DNA of 64,000 nucleotides. Source: Chitinivorax sp. B. Lineage in GTDB: Bacteria; Pseudomonadota; Gammaproteobacteria; Burkholderiales; SCOH01. Each line of letters starts with the position of its first letter. Position 1 is the first letter of the stretch. Location of the stretch: the NCBI RefSeq assembly GCF_005503445.1, contig NZ_SCOH01000007.1:62001-126000 (forward strand). Reading direction: 5' to 3'. Under the pieces are notes generated by a model that did not search any database, was not told the origin of the DNA, and saw only the letters and a list, made by a program, of their open reading frames with translations. The translations under genes and the position numbers were made by a program. Below are positions 35,896 through 43,722 of this stretch, one piece after another.

Positions 35896-36921
35896 ATGTC
35901 TGTGCCATTTGAAGCTGTCTCATTGTTGCCTGCTGCCCCCAGCCAGGTTGTTGACCAAGGGGTGCCAGCCACAGGTCGTTATGCCGGAGTAATTGAGCAA
36001 ATCGATTGGACCTCACTGCAAGGCGAGTTTCGTCGATCAGCTTGGTGGCGAAAGGTACATCACAAACGTTGGCACTATGTGGCGATTGCCACTGATACCT
36101 GCTTCATCGGTTTGGCAATGGTGGATTTAGGGTGGACGAATACCGCCTTTGCATATCTGTTTGATCGCTGTCAGCGCAAAGTAGTTGGCAACTTCTCGCA
36201 AGATGGATTGCCAGGTTTGACAGCCAAGGTAAGTGATCGTCCGGGATATGGCGCACTGAGCTGGTTCAAACATACCCGTGGTGCCATGCGTTTTGAGCAC
36301 CGTGGTGGTACGCATTACCAGCTAAGTCTATGGACCAAAAGTGGGTTCGAGATTGATGTGGAAATCAATACCAGTGGCAGTGCTCCACCGCTGTTGGCGA
36401 TAGGGCCGATTGGTGAAGGAGGCTGTGCTCATGCAACACAAAAGTCTAGTGCATTAAAGGTAACCGGTACGGCAAGGGCAGGTGGACAAAGCTTTATACT
36501 TGATCATGGGGTTGCCAGTATTGACTATTCAAATGGCTTGCTGGCACGGGAAACTCAATGGCGCTGGGCATCTGCACATTCACCTGACCTTGGCTTCAAT
36601 GTGCAGCAGGGCTACTTTGGCACGCATGAAAATGTCTTGTGGTTGGACGGTCAATTGATCCCGCTGGGGCGTGCTGAGTTTGATTTTGACCCGCGTTATC
36701 CGATGCTGCCATGGCAGGTGCGAACGGATGATGGTTTGCTGGATTTGGTTTTTGAGCCTGAAGGGGCTCGCCAGGAAAGTAAGAATCTGTTGATTGCGGC
36801 CAGCTATTATATTCAGCCAATTGGCACGTTCAATGGTATCGTCAAAGCCCATGCCGACGCACCGGGGCTCCAGGTCAATCAGTTGGTGGGCGTGACAGAA
36901 GACCATCTGTCACGCTGGTAA
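35896..36921 (+). CDS. DUF2804 domain protein, function unknown
   Basis: A 341-residue protein of the DUF2804 family. GAGAGG lies just before the ATG at 35896. It is beta-rich and soluble with many Trp and aromatic residues (AWWRKVHHKRWHYVAIATD, RETQWRWASAHS). The family is found in bacteria and some eukaryotes and has no assigned biochemical role; the fold resembles lipocalin-like or AttH-like proteins that bind hydrophobic compounds. No signal peptide is visible. It stands alone, with no operon partner in either direction. Confidence 0.75.
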   Translation: MSVPFEAVSLLPAAPSQVVDQGVPATGRYAGVIEQIDWTSLQGEFRRSAWWRKVHHKRWHYVAIATDTCFIGLAMVDLGWTNTAFAYLFDRCQRKVVGNFSQDGLPGLTAKVSDRPGYGALSWFKHTRGAMRFEHRGGTHYQLSLWTKSGFEIDVEINTSGSAPPLLAIGPIGEGGCAHATQKSSALKVTGTARAGGQSFILDHGVASIDYSNGLLARETQWRWASAHSPDLGFNVQQGYFGTHENVLWLDGQLIPLGRAEFDFDPRYPMLPWQVRTDDGLLDLVFEPEGARQESKNLLIAASYYIQPIGTFNGIVKAHADAPGLQVNQLVGVTEDHLSRW

Positions 36922-36927
36922 GTAATA

Positions 36928-37125
36928 TCAATGCCGTACGTTGGATAATGCTTCCTCAATTTTTTTATCAGTTTTGTACTGACTTAACGCATAAACTGAC
37001 CAAATGGCAGCAGGTAACCAGCCGATCAACGTAATCTGCAGAATCAGGCAGACCACGCCCGCGATCGGACGGCCAATAGTAAAGAATTGCAGCCAGGGCA
37101 GAATCAGGGCGAGCAACAGTCGCAT
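36928..37125 (-). CDS. Pmp3/YqaE family small membrane protein
   Basis: A 65-residue protein with two hydrophobic helices (about 2-24 and 29-48) and a charged tail, the signature layout of the Pmp3/YqaE family. FTIGRPIAGVVCLILQITLI-G-WLPAAIW carries the conserved core, and AAGGAA sits well before the ATG. Such proteins accumulate under salt, cold or membrane stress and modulate membrane potential. It is divergent from the yqjD-like operon, another envelope-stress set, with 260 bp between. Confidence 0.85.
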   Translation of the reverse strand: MRLLLALILPWLQFFTIGRPIAGVVCLILQITLIGWLPAAIWSVYALSQYKTDKKIEEALSNVRH

Positions 37126-37385
37126 AACATATATTCCTTTGCTTCAAAGATTTGCTGTAACGGGTTTGAGGTATCATCCGGGTGTGGTCAGGCAGTGATT
37201 CGATAATTCGTACGATGTAAATCATCAAGCAATGGTTGAGATTGGCATCATATGCTGACGGTTATTCCTGATCAGACCAAGTCTCGCAATGTTTGTTCAC
37301 ACGCCAATATCATTGTGGCATTCACCAAAAAGGTGTCCAATAATACAAGATGATTCCATCCTATTCTGAAACTGGAGAAACCGTC

Positions 37386-37697
37386 ATGGCAACTGATACC
37401 CGGCTGGATAACGACGCGCTGATTGATGACTTGCGCGATGTATTGTCCGACACCGAAGCGATGTTGAAAGAGGTTGAATCCGATACCAGTGAACAAGCTG
37501 CGGCATTGCGTGAAAAAGTGCTGGCCAATTTGCGCAGCGCCAAAACCAAGTTACTGGAAACAGAGCGGCTGGTTGCTGCAAAAACAAAGGCTGCAGCTAA
37601 AGCCACGGATGAGTATGTACATGATCACCCATGGCAGGCTGTGGGCGTTGCCGCAGGGGTGGGATTCCTGCTTGGCTTGCTGGTCGCACGACGTTGA
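37386..37697 (+). CDS. DUF883 (ElaB/YqjD-like) membrane-anchored protein
   Basis: A 103-residue protein. An amphipathic, Ala/Glu/Lys-rich helical region (1-75) is followed by HPWQAVGVAAGVGFLLGLLV, the conserved C-terminal membrane anchor of ElaB/YqjD proteins. GGAG lies before the ATG. In E. coli YqjD binds ribosomes and is induced in stationary phase by RpoS. The next two genes are YqjE- and YqjK-like, giving the same gene order as E. coli yqjD-yqjE-yqjK, so the operon is conserved. Confidence 0.9.
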   Translation: MATDTRLDNDALIDDLRDVLSDTEAMLKEVESDTSEQAAALREKVLANLRSAKTKLLETERLVAAKTKAAAKATDEYVHDHPWQAVGVAAGVGFLLGLLVARR

Positions 37698-37705
37698 TCT
37701 GACCG

Positions 37706-38086
37706 ATGCAGGAGGCAAATCACGACAAACGTCCCCCCGGCCCACTAAAGGCGTTGACCGGCAGTATTTTAGGGTTGCTCCACACGCATCTGGAACTATT
37801 CAGCCTGGAGCTGGAGGAAGAGCGTGAGCGTTTGCTGCGAGCCTTGGTATTGGGTGTAGTGGGGGCGGGTGCCTTACTCTTGTTTCTGACCACTCTGACC
37901 ATCGGTATTCTGGTGCTGGTCAGACCTGAGTGGCGTGGCATGGCGGCATTGGCGCTGACTTTGTTCCATCTGATACTTGGTGCATTCTGTCTCAATCGGG
38001 CCTGGCGGTTTTACACACTGGGCCCAAGACCGTTTGCAGCCACTCTGGACGAGATCAACAAAAACAAGAAATTCCTTTCCCGATGA
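37706..38086 (+). CDS. YqjE-like / phage holin family membrane protein
   Basis: A 126-residue protein with two adjacent hydrophobic helices (about 48-70 and 78-98) behind an N-terminal helix rich in Leu/Glu (HLELFSLELEEERERLL). This matches the Pfam family called Actinobacterial Holin-X/YqjE; despite that name there is no sign of phage here. It lies 8 bp after the DUF883 gene and its stop overlaps the next start (ATGA). It is presumed to be part of an envelope-stress operon with unknown function. Confidence 0.85.
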   Translation: MQEANHDKRPPGPLKALTGSILGLLHTHLELFSLELEEERERLLRALVLGVVGAGALLLFLTTLTIGILVLVRPEWRGMAALALTLFHLILGAFCLNRAWRFYTLGPRPFAATLDEINKNKKFLSR

Positions 38087-38379
38087 GTGCTTCAGCCAAT
38101 CGCCAAAAGATTCGAGCAACCCGTAAATTGTTACTGCAACTACAGGCAGATGCCTATCGTCTGGAAATTGCTGCGCAGTTAGGTCAACTGCGGGAACCAT
38201 TTAAGCAAGCCAGTACAGCCAGCACTTGGATGGTTTGGTTGAAGAATCCGCTCAAACTGTTGCCCTTACTGGCTCCGTTTCTGGGTAAGGGAAGAGTGGT
38301 GGGAATGTTGAAGCTGCTACCGATAGTTATCACTGCCTGGAAAGTGGCCAGTGTGGTCAAAAAGCATTTCCGGCATTGA
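38083..38379 (+). CDS. YqjK-like small protein
   Basis: A 98-residue basic protein whose ATG overlaps the stop codon of the YqjE-like gene. It begins with a charged helix (RQKIRATRKLLLQLQADAYR) and has weakly hydrophobic stretches from about residue 45 (LKNPLKLLPLLAPFLG) to the C-terminus. Position and character match E. coli YqjK; sequence similarity alone would be too weak to call. Function unknown. Confidence 0.7.
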   Translation: MSASANRQKIRATRKLLLQLQADAYRLEIAAQLGQLREPFKQASTASTWMVWLKNPLKLLPLLAPFLGKGRVVGMLKLLPIVITAWKVASVVKKHFRH

Positions 38380-38511
38380 CCCGCACTGGCTATTATCCGT
38401 CGCATAGTAGATTGGTAGTAGCCAAGTGAGGGGCTAGGTGGTTACCTTACTCCTGTTGACTGAGCTTTTGTTGAGATGAAAGCTACTTAAATGGCAATCC
38501 AATACTGTCGA

Positions 38512-40422
38512 CTACATGTTGATGGCATCGATTGCAACAACGGAATCTTCAAGCGCAACCCGCATCAGCAAGGCACGCATGCTGGCCTCATCCTGATTGT
38601 CCATGGCAATTTTCAGCTGATGGATCAAATCGGTGAGTAATTCGCCGGATAGACAAGGTTCATTCGCCTTCATGATCTTGGGTCGCCCAGTCGCCTGGGC
38701 ATTGCTGCTGGCAATCAAAAGTTCTTCATACAGTTTTTCACCAGGCCGTAATCCGGTTACCACTATATCAATATCACCATTTGGATTCTCATCATCTCGA
38801 ACTGCATGACCTGCAAGTCGGATCATGTTCCGGGCCAGATCCATGATCTTGACCGGCTCGCCCATGTCCAACAGAAAAATTTCTCCACCTGTTGCCAAGC
38901 TACTGGCCTGAATTACCAGCTCGACTGCTTCGTGAATGGACATGAAATAGCGGGTCACTTCTTCATGTGTAAGGGTGACAGGGCCACCTTGTGCAATCTG
39001 TTCTTTGAACAAAGGAATCACTGACCCTGATGAACCCAGTACGTTTCCGAAGCGGACAGCGCAGAAACGCTGATTTCTGCTGGCAGCTTTGGCTCGTTGC
39101 GCGTAGTCCTGAATAACCAGTTCTGCCCAGCGCTTGGTGGCGCCCATGACATTGGTAGGACGAACGGCCTTGTCTGTGGAAATCAGTACGAATGTCTCAA
39201 CCCCAGCTTCATAGGCTGCCTGCGCAACGGTGAGGGTGCCCAACACATTGTTATTGGCTCCTTCTTGTACGTTCGCTTCAACCAGGGGCACGTGCTTATG
39301 TGCTGCTGCATGATAGATGGTCTGAATACGGTTTTCCGCTATCAGGCGTTGCACTAACCCTACATCTCTTGCTGAGCCCAGGCAGGGAACAATGTCGCAA
39401 TCGGCTACCGCACGCAATGCGCGGTCAATTTGGTATAACGCATGTTCACTGGCTTCCAACAGTACTAAGCGGGCAGGGCCTACCGCTGCAATTTGCCTGC
39501 ATAATTCCGACCCAATCGATCCCCCGGCACCAGTCACCATTACAGCTTTGCCACTGATACAACGCCCTAACAAGGCCGGATCTGCAGCAATCGGATCCCG
39601 TCCAAGCAAGTCGCCAATGTCTACTTCTCGAACCATATTTACCAAGTGGCGCCCACTGGCAATATCAGTCATCGCCGGAAGGATACGAACTCGCAGCGGA
39701 TAACGTTCCAGCAAGCTGACGACATCACGTCGTCGGGCACTGGATGCCGATGGTAAAGTAACGATTACATCGTGAACATCGAAACGCTTGATCAACGTCC
39801 CGATTTGCTTCGGATTGTAGACGCGAAGGCCATCGACATCCTTACCATGCAGCGTAATATCATCATCGAAAAAACCAGCTGGAAACAAATCCCGACCTTT
39901 TCGCAATGACGCTGCCAATTGGCGGCCAGCGTCGCCTGCACCGTAAATGAATACTTGGCGACCGGCAAACTGGCTTCGAACCGGAAGCCAAAGTAGCCAA
40001 CGTGCAGCAAAACGCGAACCACCGATCAAAACCATGCCAATCAGCCAATATAGGATAAGCACGGACCGTGGTACACCAGCCATTCCCGTTTGCTGTGTCA
40101 TGAATGCGAGGCCAGCCCAGAGTAAGGTGGCCAGTCCCATACTTTTAATGACGGACCAGAATGCCTGTTCCCCAAGGTATCGAATGACGGACCGATAGAG
40201 TCCCAGCCGAAGAAAAACTGGAATGGCAAGAAATGGAGCACCAAGCATTAGACCAAGCTGAGCTGGATTCGGCTCGAAAAAATAACCAAAACGTAATGAG
40301 TAAGCTAACCATGAAGCGAAAAACAAAAGTACGGTATCTGTTACCAGCAGCAGAGTTTGCTTGAGTACACGCGGCAGCTTTACCAACTTTTGGGCGATAC
40401 GTGATGGAATCAATTTAGGCAT
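38512..40422 (-). CDS. UDP-GlcNAc 4,6-dehydratase-type polysaccharide biosynthesis protein (WbpM/CapD family)
   Basis: A 636-residue membrane enzyme. GGGAGG lies before the ATG at 40422. Four helices occupy about residues 15-125; a first Rossmann motif YGAGDAGRQLAASL follows, then the SDR domain with TGAGGSIGSELCRQIA and the catalytic region LISTDKAVRPTNVMGATKRW. Key substitution: Ser/Asp-x-x-x-Lys pattern of WbpM-like proteins (ISTDK and MGATK). It probably converts UDP-GlcNAc to the 4-keto-6-deoxy sugar that leads to QuiNAc or FucNAc. Its start overlaps the end of the WbpL-like gene by 8 bp. Confidence 0.92.
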   Translation of the reverse strand: MPKLIPSRIAQKLVKLPRVLKQTLLLVTDTVLLFFASWLAYSLRFGYFFEPNPAQLGLMLGAPFLAIPVFLRLGLYRSVIRYLGEQAFWSVIKSMGLATLLWAGLAFMTQQTGMAGVPRSVLILYWLIGMVLIGGSRFAARWLLWLPVRSQFAGRQVFIYGAGDAGRQLAASLRKGRDLFPAGFFDDDITLHGKDVDGLRVYNPKQIGTLIKRFDVHDVIVTLPSASSARRRDVVSLLERYPLRVRILPAMTDIASGRHLVNMVREVDIGDLLGRDPIAADPALLGRCISGKAVMVTGAGGSIGSELCRQIAAVGPARLVLLEASEHALYQIDRALRAVADCDIVPCLGSARDVGLVQRLIAENRIQTIYHAAAHKHVPLVEANVQEGANNNVLGTLTVAQAAYEAGVETFVLISTDKAVRPTNVMGATKRWAELVIQDYAQRAKAASRNQRFCAVRFGNVLGSSGSVIPLFKEQIAQGGPVTLTHEEVTRYFMSIHEAVELVIQASSLATGGEIFLLDMGEPVKIMDLARNMIRLAGHAVRDDENPNGDIDIVVTGLRPGEKLYEELLIASSNAQATGRPKIMKANEPCLSGELLTDLIHQLKIAMDNQDEASMRALLMRVALEDSVVAIDAINM

Positions 40423-41455
40423 GATCAGGCCTCCCTGCACCAAGATAAATACAACCGATTACAAGCGGTGCATATGCTAGCAGCAGCCAGAGCAAGGGCC
40501 AATTGGGAAAATACAGGCTTGCCCACGCCAATGGTGCTAGCCAAAGAATATTGACTGCCAGGGTCAGGAGTGTAACCAAGCGATGTCCAGCTTTTCGATT
40601 GCCTTGCCAGCGTCGTGACAGATGCTGGTATGCGTGGCTACGATGGGCCTCATACCAGCGTTCTCCATGCATGACTCGGGTAAACAAGGTCACGGTGGCG
40701 TCGCTGACAAATGCCGCAGCTAGAATCAACCAGGATATATAACTCATCCATCCAGCGTGAATGGTCATTAATGCCAGTGTAAAGATAATGAAGGCAAGCC
40801 AGGTGCTGCCAACATCACCCATAAAAATTCGTGCGGGTGGCCAATTTAGTATTAAGAAACCTAATGTTGCAGCGGAGGTAGTGAGCATCAATTGTAGGAT
40901 TAAGTTGCTGTGGCTGGCTGATGTGGTCAGCATTGAAAGCATCACACCTGTTAACAGCATTGATATTGCTTGAGTACCGGCAATGCCATCAATGCCATCC
41001 ATGAAATTGAACAGATTTATCCACCAGATACCAAAGAAAATTAAAGCAACATTAAATAAGATGCCTAGGAAGGATAAGTCATTTGATCCTGATAATATGG
41101 GTTGGTAAGTGAAAGCGGTGACTAATAAAGTATTCAGAATGAGTTGAAGACCAAAGCGTAACCGAGCTGGGGCTGGATAGATATCATCAATTAAGCCAAT
41201 AATGGCTAGTGGTAGGGCTAATATAAAGCCTATGAAAAGCTGCCAAGGCTGCGTAAATAGAAAATATGTGGCGGCGAGTGTCCCTGTAATTACAATACCT
41301 ATCCCACCGCCGCCAGGTGTCGGTTTTTCATGGCTAGATCGATGATTAGGAATTTGTACTAGCTGCAGATGCTCGGCACGCTGAATTACCCAAGTGACGA
41401 TTAGCCATGAAATTAAGATTGTAATTAATAGAATAAATAGGAAGTTAAAATTCAT
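40415..41455 (-). CDS. Undecaprenyl-phosphate sugar-1-phosphate transferase (WbpL/WecA-like)
   Basis: A 346-residue integral membrane enzyme with about 10-11 helices. Family motifs are HEKPTPGGGGIGIV near residue 45, IGLIDDIYP, NLFNFMDGIDGIAGTQA (catalytic Asp-rich loop) and FMGDVGSTWLAF. It attaches a HexNAc-type sugar phosphate to undecaprenyl phosphate and so starts the repeat unit. The neighbouring WbpM-like dehydratase and epimerase suggest the first sugar is a 6-deoxy-HexNAc. Gap of only 4 bp to the epimerase gene upstream; overlap of 8 bp with the next. Confidence 0.93.
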   Translation of the reverse strand: MNFNFLFILLITILISWLIVTWVIQRAEHLQLVQIPNHRSSHEKPTPGGGGIGIVITGTLAATYFLFTQPWQLFIGFILALPLAIIGLIDDIYPAPARLRFGLQLILNTLLVTAFTYQPILSGSNDLSFLGILFNVALIFFGIWWINLFNFMDGIDGIAGTQAISMLLTGVMLSMLTTSASHSNLILQLMLTTSAATLGFLILNWPPARIFMGDVGSTWLAFIIFTLALMTIHAGWMSYISWLILAAAFVSDATVTLFTRVMHGERWYEAHRSHAYQHLSRRWQGNRKAGHRLVTLLTLAVNILWLAPLAWASLYFPNWPLLWLLLAYAPLVIGCIYLGAGRPDHA

Positions 41456-41459
41456 TATT

Positions 41460-42428
41460 TTAGAAGTTCAATTTATTTTCTAAAAACCATTCAACAGTAC
41501 TGCTTAGTCCATCGTCTAGTGAATAAGGAGGTGCCCATCCAAATTGTTGTCGGATGAGACTGCTGTCAACAGCCAAGGAACTGAACAGGCGCTGAACTTC
41601 GGGACTTTTACCAACAATACTCGCTGGTAAGTTCATTATTGACCTTGGAACAGGAACTAGCCAAGCCTGTTTTTTCATGTAAATGGCCAAGCGGCGTATT
41701 AAGTCAGGGGTTGATATATTTTCACCGTCTGATACCAAGAATGTCTGGTCCGCTGCTTGTGGATGATTCAGTAAAAATATTATAGCATCTACTAAATTAT
41801 GGACATAAATCAGGCTCCGTAAATTACGAATTGCTCCAAACGGAAGCGGGATCCCGCTATGTACTAACTGCATCAATCGTAAGAAGTTTGCCCCAACATT
41901 TGGACCATATACTAAAGGTGGGCGAACAATGACAACTTCCATTCCAGTCTCTTGAGCAATGGCCATTAGTCCTTGTTCAGCTTCCCACTTGGATACGCTA
42001 TATGCATCGGATGGTCTTGGCGTATCTATTTCAGTAAAAGGATGATTGATCGTTTCTTCGCCGTTTACTTTGATGGAACTCATAAATAGAAAACGTTTTA
42101 CACCAGTCTTGGCCGCTTGTCTGGCAAGTTGCAATGTTCCAAAGGTGTTGACTGCTCGAAATGCGGCAAGCGGGTCGTGCTCAGTGTCGTGCATCACATG
42201 TACACGAGCTGCAAGGTGAATGACGCTGTCGCATTCCGTTAAAGCTTGCGACCAATCTGTATCGGGTCCAATACTACCAATTGCAATGTTTTTGCCTTGA
42301 TCATATTGTCTTGTAACCGGTGTAAAGTCTTGCCCAATTAAGTAGAGTTTTTGGCATAGGGCATTGCCTACAAAGCCATTCGCACCAGTAACGCAAATTC
42401 TATTGAACTTAGAAAGTGTGGATGTCAA
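41460..42428 (-). CDS. NAD-dependent sugar epimerase/reductase (extended SDR, WbpV-like)
   Basis: A 322-residue SDR. Rossmann motif VTGANGFVGNALCQKL is at residues about 13-28; the catalytic Ser is in LFMSSIKVNGE and Tyr-x3-Lys in DAYSVSKWEAE. It resembles WbpV and related proteins that reduce the 4-keto-6-deoxy sugar from WbpM to UDP-QuiNAc or FucNAc, or epimerise C4. Given the adjacent WbpM- and WbpL-like genes, reduction to the WbpL donor sugar is the likely role. It overlaps the upstream glycosyltransferase gene by 4 bp (ATGA). Confidence 0.88.
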   Translation of the reverse strand: MTSTLSKFNRICVTGANGFVGNALCQKLYLIGQDFTPVTRQYDQGKNIAIGSIGPDTDWSQALTECDSVIHLAARVHVMHDTEHDPLAAFRAVNTFGTLQLARQAAKTGVKRFLFMSSIKVNGEETINHPFTEIDTPRPSDAYSVSKWEAEQGLMAIAQETGMEVVIVRPPLVYGPNVGANFLRLMQLVHSGIPLPFGAIRNLRSLIYVHNLVDAIIFLLNHPQAADQTFLVSDGENISTPDLIRRLAIYMKKQAWLVPVPRSIMNLPASIVGKSPEVQRLFSSLAVDSSLIRQQFGWAPPYSLDDGLSSTVEWFLENKLNF

Positions 42429-43570
42429 TTGTTCAAAATCTCATGATAAATTCTTAAGGTTGCTGTCAGTACGTTAGCTTCGTTGAATTCCGATTCAGCA
42501 CGAGTCCGGCTGTTTTTTCCATACTCCTGACGTTTGACAGGATCCGTAATAAGTGTTCTAAGTGCAGATGCCAGTGCTGCAGAATTTCCGATGGGTACCA
42601 ATAGTCCATTGAAACCGTGGGTCACAACTTCACGACATCCTGGTGCATCTGTCGTTACTATTGGTTTGCTTGAAGCTGCAGCCTCAAGAAGTGCTTTGGG
42701 TAATCCTTCTCTATAAGACGGTAGGCAAACTATATCGGATTGCGCGAAAATAGCTTTCATGTCATCACGCCATCCCCAATACTCGACAATCTGCTCAGAA
42801 ACCCATGCATTCAATATGTCTTCTGACAAGGAAGCTGGGTTTTCCGGGTCCGGGGACCCAACTAGGACGAAACGAGCCTTAATACCTTCCTGCTTCAATT
42901 GACGAGCAGCATCTACAAACTCGTGCACACCTTTGTCTTTCAACATACGAGCAGGCAGTATTACCATACAGGAATTATCACTTCTTGCTTCAGTATGATA
43001 ATGATCAGGATTAATGCCAACGCCTCTGATAATTCGGATTGCTGATTGCTTAACCAGCTTTCTTTCAATCATTAATTGGCTATCGTCATTATTCTGTAAA
43101 ATTAGAACATGATGATTTCCACTCAGCGCAGTACGTAATAACCAACTGACAACTGGACGGATTGTTTTGGCTTTGATTGAGCTGGATGTAAATACAAAAC
43201 CCAATCCCCCTAACGCATTTACAACTCTAGAAATACCCACTAGTTTCGCTGCAAGACCTCCAAAAATCACAGGCTTGATAGCAACATGATGAATTAAATC
43301 TGGCTTCAGATTTCTATAGAGTCGTATAAGTCTTCCAAAATAGGCTAGCCCTTCAATAATTCCTAGTCCAGCACGCCTAGCTGGTAAATCGATTAATCCA
43401 ATACCTGCAGAGCGAATTATATCAGCATGCTCATTTATGCGTGTAATAACTGAGACTTGATAGCCTGCTGTAAGTGCATTTTTCGCAAGAATAAGGCGAT
43501 GTGAAACAAAGTACCAGTCCTCTGTGACTACAAATACCAAGTGAGGACGAGGCAAATCTATAGAAGACAT
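42425..43570 (-). CDS. Glycosyltransferase (GT4 family)
   Basis: About 381 residues with the GT-B fold. The N-terminal half has LVFVVTEDWYFVSHRLILAK and the C-terminal half the nucleotide-sugar-binding signature (CLPSYREGLPKALLEAAASS, with the E-x7-E pattern, then PIVTTDAPGCREVV). I start at 43570, giving the peptide MSSIDLPRP; an alternative in-frame start at 43594 would add eight residues. WbpV-type neighbours suggest it adds the second sugar of the repeat unit. A 152-bp gap separates it from asnB upstream. Confidence 0.9.
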   Translation of the reverse strand: MSSIDLPRPHLVFVVTEDWYFVSHRLILAKNALTAGYQVSVITRINEHADIIRSAGIGLIDLPARRAGLGIIEGLAYFGRLIRLYRNLKPDLIHHVAIKPVIFGGLAAKLVGISRVVNALGGLGFVFTSSSIKAKTIRPVVSWLLRTALSGNHHVLILQNNDDSQLMIERKLVKQSAIRIIRGVGINPDHYHTEARSDNSCMVILPARMLKDKGVHEFVDAARQLKQEGIKARFVLVGSPDPENPASLSEDILNAWVSEQIVEYWGWRDDMKAIFAQSDIVCLPSYREGLPKALLEAAASSKPIVTTDAPGCREVVTHGFNGLLVPIGNSAALASALRTLITDPVKRQEYGKNSRTRAESEFNEANVLTATLRIYHEILNN

Positions 43571-43722
43571 AAACGTGAAATCCCAATAAGGCATCTACTA
43601 CTTTTCAAGTAGAAAATACCTATCTTTACTGGCTAGAGGCGCAGTAAATAATGCAAGCAGCCTAGAGGCTGAAACCTAGGGTGACATAGTTCATAGGGTA
43701 GTGCATATCATTTGGAGCCTTG

